From: Dyadobacter soli
GTDB lineage: Bacteria; Bacteroidota; Bacteroidia; Cytophagales; Spirosomataceae
Assembly (NCBI RefSeq): GCF_900101885.1
Contig: NZ_FNAN01000001.1
Coordinates: forward strand, 528,755 to 592,754
Direction of reading: 5' to 3'
Length of the DNA stretch: 64,000 nt
The translations under genes were made by a program, and so were the position numbers. The first letter of the stretch is position 1. Each line of letters starts with the position of its first letter. This document shows, in pieces, positions 16,266-24,789 of the stretch. The notes below the pieces were generated by a model, which searched no databases, was not told where the DNA came from, and saw only the letters and a program-made list of their open reading frames with translations.

Positions 16266-16622
16266 ATGGAAAAGGAAACATTCATCCCGCTTGTAGTAAA
16301 GTGGGCAAAATCGCACGGGTTCAAGGATATCCAAGCCAATATGGAAGGATATGAAACACCCAAGTCGTACGAACGGGCAGCCGATAACACCCGTTTCACG
16401 CCCGATGTAACAGGCGTAAATATGTTCAACAGGCATTATCTGGAAGTTTGCATGAAAACCGACCAGATGCGCGGCCATATCTCCAAATGGAAGCTGCTGA
16501 GCGAATTGGCAGGGATGAAAGGCGCGAAATTGTACCTCATGGCGCCGCGCGGGCACGTACGCTTTGCACGCGAAGCGGTGGATCAGTATAACATCCCCGC
16601 GGAAGTCGTGAAGATCGATTAA
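16266..16622 (+). CDS. Unknown protein, possible PD-(D/E)XK-like fold
   Basis: I do not recognise this family. The 118-residue protein (ATG at 16266; an ATG at 16257 adds three residues) has an N-terminal helix (FIPLVVKWAKSHGF), then TPDVTG, a beta strand HYLEVCMKTD, a helix SKWKLLSELAGMKG and a strand KLYLMAPRGHVRFA. The order helix, PD, strand ending with E..K, helix, strand is that of restriction-endonuclease-like folds. However, the E-x-K spacing is not canonical, so catalytic activity is doubtful. It ends convergent with the dehydrogenase gene, with a repeat-hairpin region between. Confidence 0.6.
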   Translation: MEKETFIPLVVKWAKSHGFKDIQANMEGYETPKSYERAADNTRFTPDVTGVNMFNRHYLEVCMKTDQMRGHISKWKLLSELAGMKGAKLYLMAPRGHVRFAREAVDQYNIPAEVVKID

Positions 16623-16630
16623 GTCATTTA

Positions 16631-16692
16631 TGGTCAGGTGTGGTCAGGTATAGTCAAGTGTAGTCAGGCACATGACAATTTCCTGACTACAC
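16631..16692. repeat. 10-bp tandem repeats with inverted copy (hairpin) between convergent genes
   Basis: Four degenerate direct copies of TGGTCAGGTG lie at 16631-16670. Within them GTGTAGTCAGG (16658-16668) pairs perfectly with CCTGACTACAC (16682-16692), giving an 11-bp stem and a 13-base loop. The hairpin sits between the stop codons of convergent genes and may act as a bidirectional transcription block. Confidence 0.75.
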
Positions 16693-16703
16693 CTGACACC
16701 GTT

Positions 16704-18008
16704 TTACACCTGTGGATACTTCCACTCTCCACGATAATCGCGGCTAAGTAATTTGTTTGCTTCGTCGTCTCCGGGAATGATTTCTTTCTCCCCATCCCAA
16801 ACAATGCTTCTTCCCAGTTTGTAGGAAAGCATCCCCAATAGCGCCACATTCGTGGAACGCTGTCCCACTTCTATTTCGCAGATCGGCGGCTTGTTGCTCT
16901 TGATCGATTCGAGGAAATTGGCCCAAAGCTGCTGAATATTCTGGTCATCGGGCTTATTGAGCTTGGCGTCCTCGTGGATGACAGGCTTGTTCGGATTGGT
17001 AGGGTAGAACGTCCAGCCATCGAGCCAGCCCATATGGAATGTACCTTCCGTACCGTAGAAATACACGCCCACAGCCTGGTTAGGATGTGTTTTTTCGGCA
17101 TTGTTGGCGGCAAAGTTGCGGTGTTCCCATTCCAATGTAAAACCATCGAAATCGTAAACGGCTACCTGGTGATCGGGTGCATCGGTATTGTCCTGGCGGA
17201 TTGCACGACCACCGGTCGAGTAGATTTTCTTCGGATATTTCTGCTCCGACCACCAAAGCACCTGGTCGAGCCAGTGAATGCCCCAGTCGCCGAGGGTGCC
17301 GTTAGCAAAATTGAGATAATTCCGAAAGCCTTTGGGGTGGATAGTCTTATTATAAGGAACCAATGGCGCCGGGCCGCAGTAGAAATCCCAGTCGAGGCCC
17401 TGTGGCGGCTCCGCGTCCGGTGTTTTTTGCCCCGGGCCGCCTCCGTAATGCACAAATGCCCGCGCCATCCCGATTTTACCGGCCTTCCCGGATTTCAGGA
17501 ATTCCATACCCGACACGTTATGCGGGGACACGCGCCTGTGCGTACCCACCTGCACGATGCGCCCGTGCTTGCGCGTAGCATTCACCATCGCGCGGCCTTC
17601 CTTAATGGTATGGGAAATCGGTTTTTCTACATAAACATGCGCCCCTGACTCGATTGCCGCAATGCAGCACAATGCATGCCAGTGATCGGGCGTGGCGACG
17701 ATCACGATTTCCGGCTTTTCTTTGGCCAGCATTTCACGGTAGTCCTTGTAGAGTTTCGGCTTGTCCGGCGTGAGTTTGGAAAAAACTTCCGAGCAGATTT
17801 TCAGCTGGTTCTGATCCACATCGCACAATGCCACCAGCTTTGATTCTCCTGCCTGAACAGCGCAGCGGAGGATATTCGTGCCCCACCAGCCTGCGCCGAT
17901 GAGCGCCGTGCGGTAGGGTGACGCCCGTTTCAAGGCAGTCAGCAGCGGGAGCGAGGAGAATGCTGCGCCCGCAAGCGCCGACTTTTCAATAAATGTTCTG
18001 CGATCCAT
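16704..18008 (-). CDS. Gfo/Idh/MocA family NAD(P)-dependent oxidoreductase, exported
   Basis: This is a 434-residue protein with a Tat-like leader (MDRRTFIEKSALAGAAF with the paired arginines). Its N-terminal Rossmann fold has ALIGAGWWGTNIL, VALCDVD, IVATPDHWHA and the EKPISHTIKEG motif with the catalytic Lys. The C-terminal Gfo/Idh/MocA domain includes LGDWGIHWLDQVLWW. Exported members of this family in Bacteroidota act on sugars or sugar derivatives, but the substrate is not evident. It lies 26 bases after the acetyl esterase gene, suggesting a two-gene carbohydrate operon. Confidence 0.88.
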   Translation of the reverse strand: MDRRTFIEKSALAGAAFSSLPLLTALKRASPYRTALIGAGWWGTNILRCAVQAGESKLVALCDVDQNQLKICSEVFSKLTPDKPKLYKDYREMLAKEKPEIVIVATPDHWHALCCIAAIESGAHVYVEKPISHTIKEGRAMVNATRKHGRIVQVGTHRRVSPHNVSGMEFLKSGKAGKIGMARAFVHYGGGPGQKTPDAEPPQGLDWDFYCGPAPLVPYNKTIHPKGFRNYLNFANGTLGDWGIHWLDQVLWWSEQKYPKKIYSTGGRAIRQDNTDAPDHQVAVYDFDGFTLEWEHRNFAANNAEKTHPNQAVGVYFYGTEGTFHMGWLDGWTFYPTNPNKPVIHEDAKLNKPDDQNIQQLWANFLESIKSNKPPICEIEVGQRSTNVALLGMLSYKLGRSIVWDGEKEIIPGDDEANKLLSRDYRGEWKYPQV

Positions 18009-18034
18009 AAATCTATGTTCCGGTTTTGTTGAGA

Positions 18035-19333
18035 TTATTTGCCTTTCAGTTTGTCGACCAGCCAGTTGTTCATCACATCGCGCTCGTCGGAGTAGGTCCA
18101 GTGGCCGGTGTCGAGGTATAATTTGAGTTCTTTCTGAGCGGTGGTCACATTATAGGCTGCGTACATTGAGGTAGGGGGGCAGGTTTCGTCATTGAAACCC
18201 CAGATATAAAGCCCCGGCGCCTTCACGCGCCGCGCAAAATTGACCACGTCGTAGTACGAAACCGTATTCAGTTTTTCCTTGGTATTATTGGTTTTGACCC
18301 CGTTTTTATCAAAATAATGCGGCCATCCGCCTGCGCGGCCATGGAGGTAACCCGTCACATCGCTCAATGCGGGATAAAATGCGCCCAGCCATTTCACGCG
18401 CGGGTCGAGGCCGGCGGTGATGATCGACAACGCGCCACCCTGGCTACCGCCTGTCACGGCGAGATTGGTGCCGTCATATTGAGGTAAGCTGGTAAGGAAG
18501 TCGTTCGCGCGAACGCAACCGAGGTACACGCGTTTGTAGTAGAATTTATCCTTATCATCCAGATTATAAGCAGGATAGCCATTCAGTACGCCCTGGCCCA
18601 TATCGAGGTAAACGGCCGGGTCCAGGATCACGGGAATGCCGTGGATACCGATTTCGAGGGTGATAATGTCCTTATCGGCAGTGGTTACGTCGCCGTAATA
18701 GGCACGCACGCCGGCACCGGGCACGCGCAGCAGCGCAGGATATTTACCTTCTTTTTTAGGCACACTCAAAATGCCGTACACGCGCACGCCCGGACGGTTG
18801 TTCTGTAAACTCAGGTGGTAAACATTTGTTTTTTCAGTACAGCGATCGGGTAACAACGTCATTTTAGCATCCATCGGAACGGCAGCCAGTTCTTTCTTTG
18901 CATTCGCCCAGAATGTGTCGAAATCTTCCGGGTTCGCAACGGTTGGCTGTATTTTCAATGGGTCGAAACCTGCTGTGGCCAGGCCGCGGAACTCCACGCC
19001 GTCGACGGTTGCCCAGGCGATGCAGCGAAGGAAGCCGGGTGTTTTGAGTGTGCCACCGTCGATTTTCAATGTACCATCGGCGGCTGTCTTGGTTTCTTTG
19101 ATAGTAGGTTCGAGCTTTTCCAAACCGATTTCGTACCGCACCTGTGCATTCTTAACGGGGTTACCGTTGCGCAGCACGCTGATCATAAATTGTACTTTAT
19201 CCCCGGGTTTGTAGGTCCAGTCGTCGCGGTCGGCGGTGACGATCACCTCCACGGGCCTGCGTGCGGGTTGCGCGTGCAGGGCAAGAAGGGTAATCCAGAA
19301 GAAGAGTTGACTTAGTAAAAGACGATTTTTCAT
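18035..19333 (-). CDS. Secreted acetylxylan-esterase-type carbohydrate esterase (AXE1/CE7 family)
   Basis: This 432-residue protein has a signal peptide (MKNRLLLSQLFFWITLLALH, then AQP). An N-terminal beta-sandwich of about 125 residues precedes an alpha/beta-hydrolase domain of AXE1 type. The likely triad is Ser297 in GGSQGG, Asp382 in GFNDETCPP and His411 in DTGHW. CE7 enzymes remove acetyl groups from xylo-oligosaccharides or cephalosporins. I chose the ATG at 19333 because it begins a signal peptide; the frame runs open to 19666 but would overlap rluF. It is probably cotranscribed with the Gfo/Idh gene. Confidence 0.87.
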   Translation of the reverse strand: MKNRLLLSQLFFWITLLALHAQPARRPVEVIVTADRDDWTYKPGDKVQFMISVLRNGNPVKNAQVRYEIGLEKLEPTIKETKTAADGTLKIDGGTLKTPGFLRCIAWATVDGVEFRGLATAGFDPLKIQPTVANPEDFDTFWANAKKELAAVPMDAKMTLLPDRCTEKTNVYHLSLQNNRPGVRVYGILSVPKKEGKYPALLRVPGAGVRAYYGDVTTADKDIITLEIGIHGIPVILDPAVYLDMGQGVLNGYPAYNLDDKDKFYYKRVYLGCVRANDFLTSLPQYDGTNLAVTGGSQGGALSIITAGLDPRVKWLGAFYPALSDVTGYLHGRAGGWPHYFDKNGVKTNNTKEKLNTVSYYDVVNFARRVKAPGLYIWGFNDETCPPTSMYAAYNVTTAQKELKLYLDTGHWTYSDERDVMNNWLVDKLKGK

Positions 19334-19496
19334 AGACCGGCAATTTGTTCTATTTTGTGATCTGATATAATGAGCATTGAAGAGGTAAAGGGCAAAAACG
19401 CCTGAATCTTTATATGTAACCCTATTTTTTTTGTGATTTGAATTAATTTGCCGCGTGATAAGCCGCATCAGGCATTTGGAAAAAGTATAGAAAGCA

Positions 19497-20243
19497 TTGG
19501 AGCCAGTCAGGATCAATAAGTTCATTAGTGAAACCGGGTTTTGTTCGCGACGCGAAGCGGACAAACTCGTGGAGCAGGGCCGAGTCACGCTCAACGGCCG
19601 GAAGGCTGTTTTGGGCGATAAAGCCACGGACGGCGACGACGTGCGCGTCGACGGCAAGCCACTCAAAGCAAAAAAAGCGGGTGTCTATATCGCATTCAAC
19701 AAACCGGTGGGCATTACCTGCACCACCGAGCGGCAAATCAAGGGCAATATCATCGATTACATTCGCCATAAGGAGCGCATTTTTCCCATCGGCCGCCTCG
19801 ACAAGCCTTCCGAAGGACTGATATTCCTCACGAGCGACGGCGATATCGTCAACAAAATCCTCCGCGCGGGCAATAACCACGAAAAGGAATATGTGGTAAC
19901 CGTTAACAAACCCGTTACGCCCGATTTTATACAGAAAATGGCTTCCGGCGTGCCCATTCTGGGGATTATTACCAAAAAATGCTTCGTGCGGAAAGAGGGC
20001 CCTTTTGTATTTACCATTATTTTAACCCAAGGCCTCAACCGCCAGATCCGCCGCATGTGCGAATACCTGGGTTACAATGTGACGAAGCTGAAACGTGTCC
20101 GCATTATGAATGTGTCGCTGGATGATTTACCGGTGGGTAAATGGCGGAACCTCACCGATGCCGAAATGAAGGAGATCAATGAGGCAGTAGCGGCATCGAC
20201 CAAAACGGAGGAGGGGTCTTATCTCGCGGATTGGGACGAATGA
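19497..20243 (+). CDS. rluF: 23S rRNA pseudouridine synthase RluF family, TTG start
   Basis: The protein has an N-terminal S4 RNA-binding domain ([21 protein letters not shown]) and an RsuA/RluF-type catalytic domain with the Asp-containing motif [18 protein letters not shown], then [10 protein letters not shown] and [17 protein letters not shown]. RluF modifies U2604 of 23S rRNA in E. coli. The start must be TTG at 19497: an in-frame TAG lies at 19488-19490 and the S4 domain begins four codons after the TTG. It is divergent from the esterase gene and convergent with the VWA gene. Confidence 0.9.
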   Translation: MEPVRINKFISETGFCSRREADKLVEQGRVTLNGRKAVLGDKATDGDDVRVDGKPLKAKKAGVYIAFNKPVGITCTTERQIKGNIIDYIRHKERIFPIGRLDKPSEGLIFLTSDGDIVNKILRAGNNHEKEYVVTVNKPVTPDFIQKMASGVPILGIITKKCFVRKEGPFVFTIILTQGLNRQIRRMCEYLGYNVTKLKRVRIMNVSLDDLPVGKWRNLTDAEMKEINEAVAASTKTEEGSYLADWDE

Positions 20244-20354
20244 AAGGGAGGGGAATGGGAGGAAAGGGAGGATGGAGGAAAGGGAGGATGGGTGTCTTTT
20301 CCCTTTCCTCCCTTCCTCCATCCTCCTTTCTTCCCTTCCCCCTTTCCTCCCTTT
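20244..20354. repeat. Polypurine/polypyrimidine inverted repeat between convergent genes
   Basis: Plus-strand bases 20244-20290 are almost pure A/G (repeats of GGGAGGAAAGGGAGGATGGA) and 20296-20354 are almost pure C/T. The two halves are imperfect complements of about 48 bases around a short centre (TGGGTGTC). The DNA could form a long hairpin or an intramolecular triplex. It lies exactly between the stop codons of rluF and the VWA gene. Confidence 0.8.
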
Positions 20355-21483
20355 ATAATTTAATATCATTCCCAGCCGCCCACATGGCGATATCCTGCTT
20401 GCTTAGCGCAGCGGCCATCAGGTCGGGGAACTGATCGGGGGTGCAGGCGAAGACTGGGATGCCGAGGCTGGCAAAGAACTCGGCGTTTTTGTGATCGTAA
20501 AAGGGTGCGCCTTCGTCGTTGAGCGCGAGCAGCGTGATGACCTGAACGCCCGTGTCGACCAATTGCGCTACTTTTTTGCGCATTTCAATTTCGTTGCCGC
20601 CTTCGTACAGGTCGCTGATGAGCACGAGTACCGTATCGAGCGGGCGGGTGATGAGCTGCTGGCAGTAGCTGAGCGCCTTGTGAATGTCGGTGCCGCCGCC
20701 GAGTTGTACGCCGAAAAGCAGGTCCACCGGATCTTTGAGCTCCTCGGTGAGGTCTGCGACTGATGTGTCGAATACCACCATTTTGGTCGTTACGGCGGGA
20801 ATCGAGGCTATTACGGAGCCGAAAATGCCAGAGTAAATCACCGAAGTCCCCATCGAACCGCTCTGGTCGATACATAATACCACATCCTTCAATGCCTTCC
20901 GCTTCCTGCCGTAACCAATTCGTATTTCGGGAATAACCGTCTGGTAATCCGGTTGATAGTGTTTCAGGTTCTTACGGATCGTTTCATGCCAGTTGATCTC
21001 GTTATGGCGGGGTCGCTTGTTTCGTGCCGCTCGGTTAAGGCTACCGGTAATGGCCTGCTGGGTCGGGCCGGCCAGTTTTTGTATTAATTGCTCAACCACT
21101 TTACGAATAACCTCGCGGGCCGTGGCTTTGGTTTTTTCGGGAATAAGCTTGCCCAGCGTCATCAGGTTGGCGACGAGCTGAATATCGGGAACAATGGTTT
21201 CGAGCATTTCGGGTTCGGTGAGCATCGAGGTCAGTTTTAGGCGTTTCAATGCATCCTGCTGCATAACCTTCACAATCGAGGTAGGGAAGTATTCGCGGAT
21301 ATCGCCGAGCCAGCGCGACACATTGGGCGAGGATGCACCCAGGCCGCCCTTCCTTTCAGAGTTATAGAGGGCTTCCAATGTCCGGTCTATCCCGGCCTCT
21401 TCCTTCGTGAGGGTGTATTCGAGCTCGTCCTGCGTTTCCTTGCCGAGCACGAGCCGCCACCTTTTTACAGCGTTATCATCCAT
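20353..21483 (-). CDS. VWA-domain protein of the SWIM-DUF5691-MoxR-DUF5682-VWA operon
   Basis: This is a 376-residue protein. Its first 190 residues are mostly helical. A von Willebrand A domain follows with a complete MIDAS metal site: DQSGSM (206-211), Thr265 in GGGTD and Asp291 in ISDLYEGG. VWA partners of MoxR ATPases are thought to act as metal-dependent adaptors in complex assembly. The start is MDDNAVKRW (ATG at 21483), 10 bases after the DUF5682 stop; the frame opens at 21516 but that overlaps DUF5682. It is the last gene of the operon. The role of the complex is unknown. Confidence 0.88.
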   Translation of the reverse strand: MDDNAVKRWRLVLGKETQDELEYTLTKEEAGIDRTLEALYNSERKGGLGASSPNVSRWLGDIREYFPTSIVKVMQQDALKRLKLTSMLTEPEMLETIVPDIQLVANLMTLGKLIPEKTKATAREVIRKVVEQLIQKLAGPTQQAITGSLNRAARNKRPRHNEINWHETIRKNLKHYQPDYQTVIPEIRIGYGRKRKALKDVVLCIDQSGSMGTSVIYSGIFGSVIASIPAVTTKMVVFDTSVADLTEELKDPVDLLFGVQLGGGTDIHKALSYCQQLITRPLDTVLVLISDLYEGGNEIEMRKKVAQLVDTGVQVITLLALNDEGAPFYDHKNAEFFASLGIPVFACTPDQFPDLMAAALSKQDIAMWAAGNDIKL

Positions 21484-21493
21484 TTTAGTTGTA

Positions 21494-23692
21494 TTAAAAA
21501 CCCATGAGCATTTCAAGTACCGGCAGCACCTTTTCAGCTCTTTGGGGGTCGATGTCGATGGTTTGAGGGATTAATGCACCGGCTTTGCCCTGCTTTGCAC
21601 GTCCTGCAATTTTTCTTTTTTCTACATTACTGAAATTAGCGAATGTACGCCTTAGCAACGGAACCACTTGCAGAAACGTCTCGTCGTCAAGCGATTGTAG
21701 CCAGTCATTCACCACGGCCCAGATCACGTCGTCCAGGATCAGCACGGTGGCAGCGTCGGTGAGGAAACCTTCCAGCCAGTTGGCCGAGGCCGATGGTTCA
21801 TTGCTAGGCGAAAGTGCTTTTGAAAATGCATTGAAAGTGCTGTCCATGCCGAGCTGTCGGCTGTCGTACAATGCTTTACAGCAATAGCCCTGGATAAACG
21901 GTGCCGTGCGGTCGGCATGGAAAATCGTTTCCAATGCGGCCGTCCAGTCTTCCGTCAATTCCGGTTTTTCCAGCATCCGGATCGCCTGGTTAACCTCCTT
22001 GATTTTGTCCGTCATTACTGCGGCCTGTTCGTCGTCGATGCCGGTGCAGCCGGCAGGCAGGCCTGCGATAGCGCGGTAAAAAATAGTGGTCATGATCAGG
22101 TCGATGCTTTCGCGGTCGGTTTTTCGCACATTACCGTACCGGCTCACCTGCGCAAGCGGCGGGAACGCGTCCATGAGCATGGAAATATCGGAGGTACTGG
22201 CTGCCAGTTCATCCATTTTTTGCATTACCGCATTCAGTGCCGTCGGTAAGTCCGCCGGGATCGCACTTTGCACCAGGGGCGTAATCTCATCCAGCCGCGT
22301 GCATTTGCTGGCGGTGTTTTTGAGGTATTTCGTGGCGGCCTCTTCCACCGTATTGCCCCAGGGCGCTTTTTCCAGGAGCCTAATCGTCAGTTCGGGATAC
22401 CAGCGCAGCGTCCATTCCTCTTTGAAAGTGCCTTTACCGCTAACGGATTCCATCGTACCCCAGTTAATATCGAGCAGTTGCAGGCGGTGTAGCAAAATAC
22501 TCTTTTGCAGGTCATTCTCTTCCCGCAAATCCAGCTTCAATGTCTTATGTTCCGGTACGACCTTGATTCGGAACCGCTTGGCAAGCAGTTCGAGGTTGCG
22601 TTGCAGCGGTACCTGCGGCGTTCCTTCCGGTATCTGACCGAATGCCTTACCGACAATCAGCTCGCGGTAAATGACTTTCATGAGCACGGGCTCACCCATA
22701 CACATCACTGCCACTGTGGCTTCGTTCAACTCTTTCAACCCCGGCCGCGGGAATCCCCGCAACCCAGCCAATGCACCAGCCAATCGAACCGCCTCGATAA
22801 TATGCGCCGAGGAGATATCTACCTGGTTCTCGCGGAACACGCGTGCGGTATGCGAAAGCCAAAGCGTGCCATGGTCATCAGGATGCTGCCAATGGTGCAT
22901 ATACCAGCCCGGCGACTCCACGCCCGCGCCATAACCGCTTTCAAATGCCATACGGTCGTTGGTCCAGGGAATCCAGGTACTTTCGACTTTGGTTTTGGGC
23001 AGATTTTTCAGAAGCGCATCGTCCTCTTTTTGCTTGGGCAGCTGTGTGAGCGCAGGCACATGCCATGCGCCGCATATTACCGCAATGCGTTCAAAACCTT
23101 CTTTCTGTGCAATGCGAATAGATTTTCGCATAAATGCCTCCCGGATATCTTCTCTGCGGTCGGCTCTTTGCGGCAGGGTCTGCCGCAGGGCCGCCATGCT
23201 CTCGGCAATGGCTTCAAAAACTTCATAGGGCTGCTGCGCGATCTCAAAACGATGTTCCCACCATTCTTCCGGGTCGTCGAATCCGGCTATTTCGGCTAGG
23301 TAAGCGATCGGGTTTTTCCGGACGTGTGCTGCGAGTTCCGATGTCTCGTTGTGAAGCGGCGTTTCTTTCCATTCCGTGGCAAATCCATGCGCCAGCGGCA
23401 TGTCGATGAAGCGCAAGGGAATATGGTTATTCAATCCGTATAGAATAGCATTCCATTCCGGGCTGTGAATGGTAAATGGATAAAATACGGCCTGTTGGGG
23501 ATTGTCCGGCACATATGCCAGCAACGCTACCGGAGGCTGCATATCCTTGTGCGCCGCCCACGAAAGCATTGCTTCGCCCTCGGGCGGGCCTTCGATCAGA
23601 ATGATATCCGGCTGGATTTCCGCCAATGCGTTCAGTACGTGCCGTGAAGAGCCGGGGCCATGGTGCCTGATTCCTAAAAGATGAACGGACAT
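21494..23692 (-). CDS. DUF5682 family protein with TraB/TIKI-like GX2H motifs
   Basis: This 732-residue protein matches the DUF5682 family. The N-terminal 215 residues carry GIRHHGPG (7-14), LIEGPPE (32-38), an Arg/Met helix (REAFMRKSIRIAQ, 184-196) and VICGAWHVPAL (205-215). Two GX2H motifs, a Glu and an R..M helix in this order are the pattern of TraB/GumN/TIKI proteins, so I infer a metal-dependent hydrolase-like domain. The remaining 500 residues are mainly helical and I recognise no domain in them. There is no signal peptide, so it is likely cytoplasmic. The stop lies 10 bases from the VWA ATG and the start 10 bases after the MoxR stop. Confidence 0.88.
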   Translation of the reverse strand: MSVHLLGIRHHGPGSSRHVLNALAEIQPDIILIEGPPEGEAMLSWAAHKDMQPPVALLAYVPDNPQQAVFYPFTIHSPEWNAILYGLNNHIPLRFIDMPLAHGFATEWKETPLHNETSELAAHVRKNPIAYLAEIAGFDDPEEWWEHRFEIAQQPYEVFEAIAESMAALRQTLPQRADRREDIREAFMRKSIRIAQKEGFERIAVICGAWHVPALTQLPKQKEDDALLKNLPKTKVESTWIPWTNDRMAFESGYGAGVESPGWYMHHWQHPDDHGTLWLSHTARVFRENQVDISSAHIIEAVRLAGALAGLRGFPRPGLKELNEATVAVMCMGEPVLMKVIYRELIVGKAFGQIPEGTPQVPLQRNLELLAKRFRIKVVPEHKTLKLDLREENDLQKSILLHRLQLLDINWGTMESVSGKGTFKEEWTLRWYPELTIRLLEKAPWGNTVEEAATKYLKNTASKCTRLDEITPLVQSAIPADLPTALNAVMQKMDELAASTSDISMLMDAFPPLAQVSRYGNVRKTDRESIDLIMTTIFYRAIAGLPAGCTGIDDEQAAVMTDKIKEVNQAIRMLEKPELTEDWTAALETIFHADRTAPFIQGYCCKALYDSRQLGMDSTFNAFSKALSPSNEPSASANWLEGFLTDAATVLILDDVIWAVVNDWLQSLDDETFLQVVPLLRRTFANFSNVEKRKIAGRAKQGKAGALIPQTIDIDPQRAEKVLPVLEMLMGF

Positions 23693-23702
23693 AGGATTCT
23701 GA

Positions 23703-24785
23703 TCAGATTATTTCCCTGCAAGCCCTGTAAATGTCTTTCCAACCATCGCGCTGTTTAAGCACGGTTTCCATGTATTCCTGGAAGACAATCTTGTCCTGTA
23801 CCGGGTCCTTGATGATTGCTCCGATCAGTCCGCTTGCCAGATCGTCCGCTCTGAGGCTGGCGTCGCCGAAATGATAGGCTAATGATAATCCGCTGTTCAT
23901 CACAGAGATAGCTTCCGCCGTGCTCAATGTGCCGGACGGGGATTTGAGTTTTGTTTTACCATCGGAAGAAACGCCATTCCGCAACTCGCGGAATACCGTG
24001 ACAATGCGGTTAATCTCTTCCAGAATAGGCTTTTCAACCGGCAGATCAATCGATTTACTGAAACTCGCGACGCGCTGCTGCACAATTTCTACTTCTTCCT
24101 CAATTGTTTCGGGCACGGGCAGGATTACGGTGTTGAACCTGCGCTTCAATGCACTGGAAAGGTCGTTGACACCCTTATCGCGGTTGTTGGCGGTGGCGAT
24201 GATATTAAAACCGCGAACGGCCATGACCTTGGTATTCAGCTCGGGAATGGGGAGCATTTTTTCTGAAAGAATGGTGATAAGGCTGTCCTGCACATCGGAA
24301 CCAATGCGCGTAAGCTCTTCCACACGCACAATTTTGCCTTCCTTCATCCCGCGCATTACCGGCGTCTCGACAATGGCCTCCGGTACCGGCCCGGCCGAAA
24401 GCAACTGGGCATAATTCCATCCATAGCGCACGGAATCTTCGCCAGTACCTGCTGTTCCCTGGATCACAAGGCCCGAGTCACCGGAAATCGCCGCGCTGAT
24501 GTGTTCCGAAACCCAGGATTTGGCCGTTCCAGGCAAACCATAAAGCAGCAGCGCGCGGTCGGTGGTGAGGGTTGCCACGGCAATTTCCATGAGCCGCCGG
24601 TTGCCGATGTATTTGCAGGATATTTCAAATCCATTGTCGAGCGTGCCGCCCATGAGGTAGGTCACCACCGCATGTGGCGACAGCAGCCAGTTTTCCGGCC
24701 GCGTGTGCTTGTCGTGTTTTTTAAGTTCTTCGATTTCCTGCGCAAATTGCGCTTCGGCTGCCTGCCGTAGAATGTTTTGTGACAT
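23703..24785 (-). CDS. MoxR-family AAA+ ATPase
   Basis: This 360-residue protein has Walker A GLPGTAKS (83-90), a Walker-B-like strand ending in EEL (VRVEEL, 153-158) where most MoxR proteins have DE, a sensor-1 ATANN (198-202), and an arginine finger in SSALKRRFN. MoxR ATPases work with VWA proteins as chaperones or remodelling machines, as in the RavA-ViaA pair. The start is MSQNILRQAA (ATG at 24785), 4 bases after the DUF5691 stop. The first Walker B acid is Glu instead of Asp, a conservative change. It is central to the operon and presumably acts with the VWA and DUF5682 products. Confidence 0.92.
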   Translation of the reverse strand: MSQNILRQAAEAQFAQEIEELKKHDKHTRPENWLLSPHAVVTYLMGGTLDNGFEISCKYIGNRRLMEIAVATLTTDRALLLYGLPGTAKSWVSEHISAAISGDSGLVIQGTAGTGEDSVRYGWNYAQLLSAGPVPEAIVETPVMRGMKEGKIVRVEELTRIGSDVQDSLITILSEKMLPIPELNTKVMAVRGFNIIATANNRDKGVNDLSSALKRRFNTVILPVPETIEEEVEIVQQRVASFSKSIDLPVEKPILEEINRIVTVFRELRNGVSSDGKTKLKSPSGTLSTAEAISVMNSGLSLAYHFGDASLRADDLASGLIGAIIKDPVQDKIVFQEYMETVLKQRDGWKDIYRACREII

Positions 24786-24789
24786 GTTT

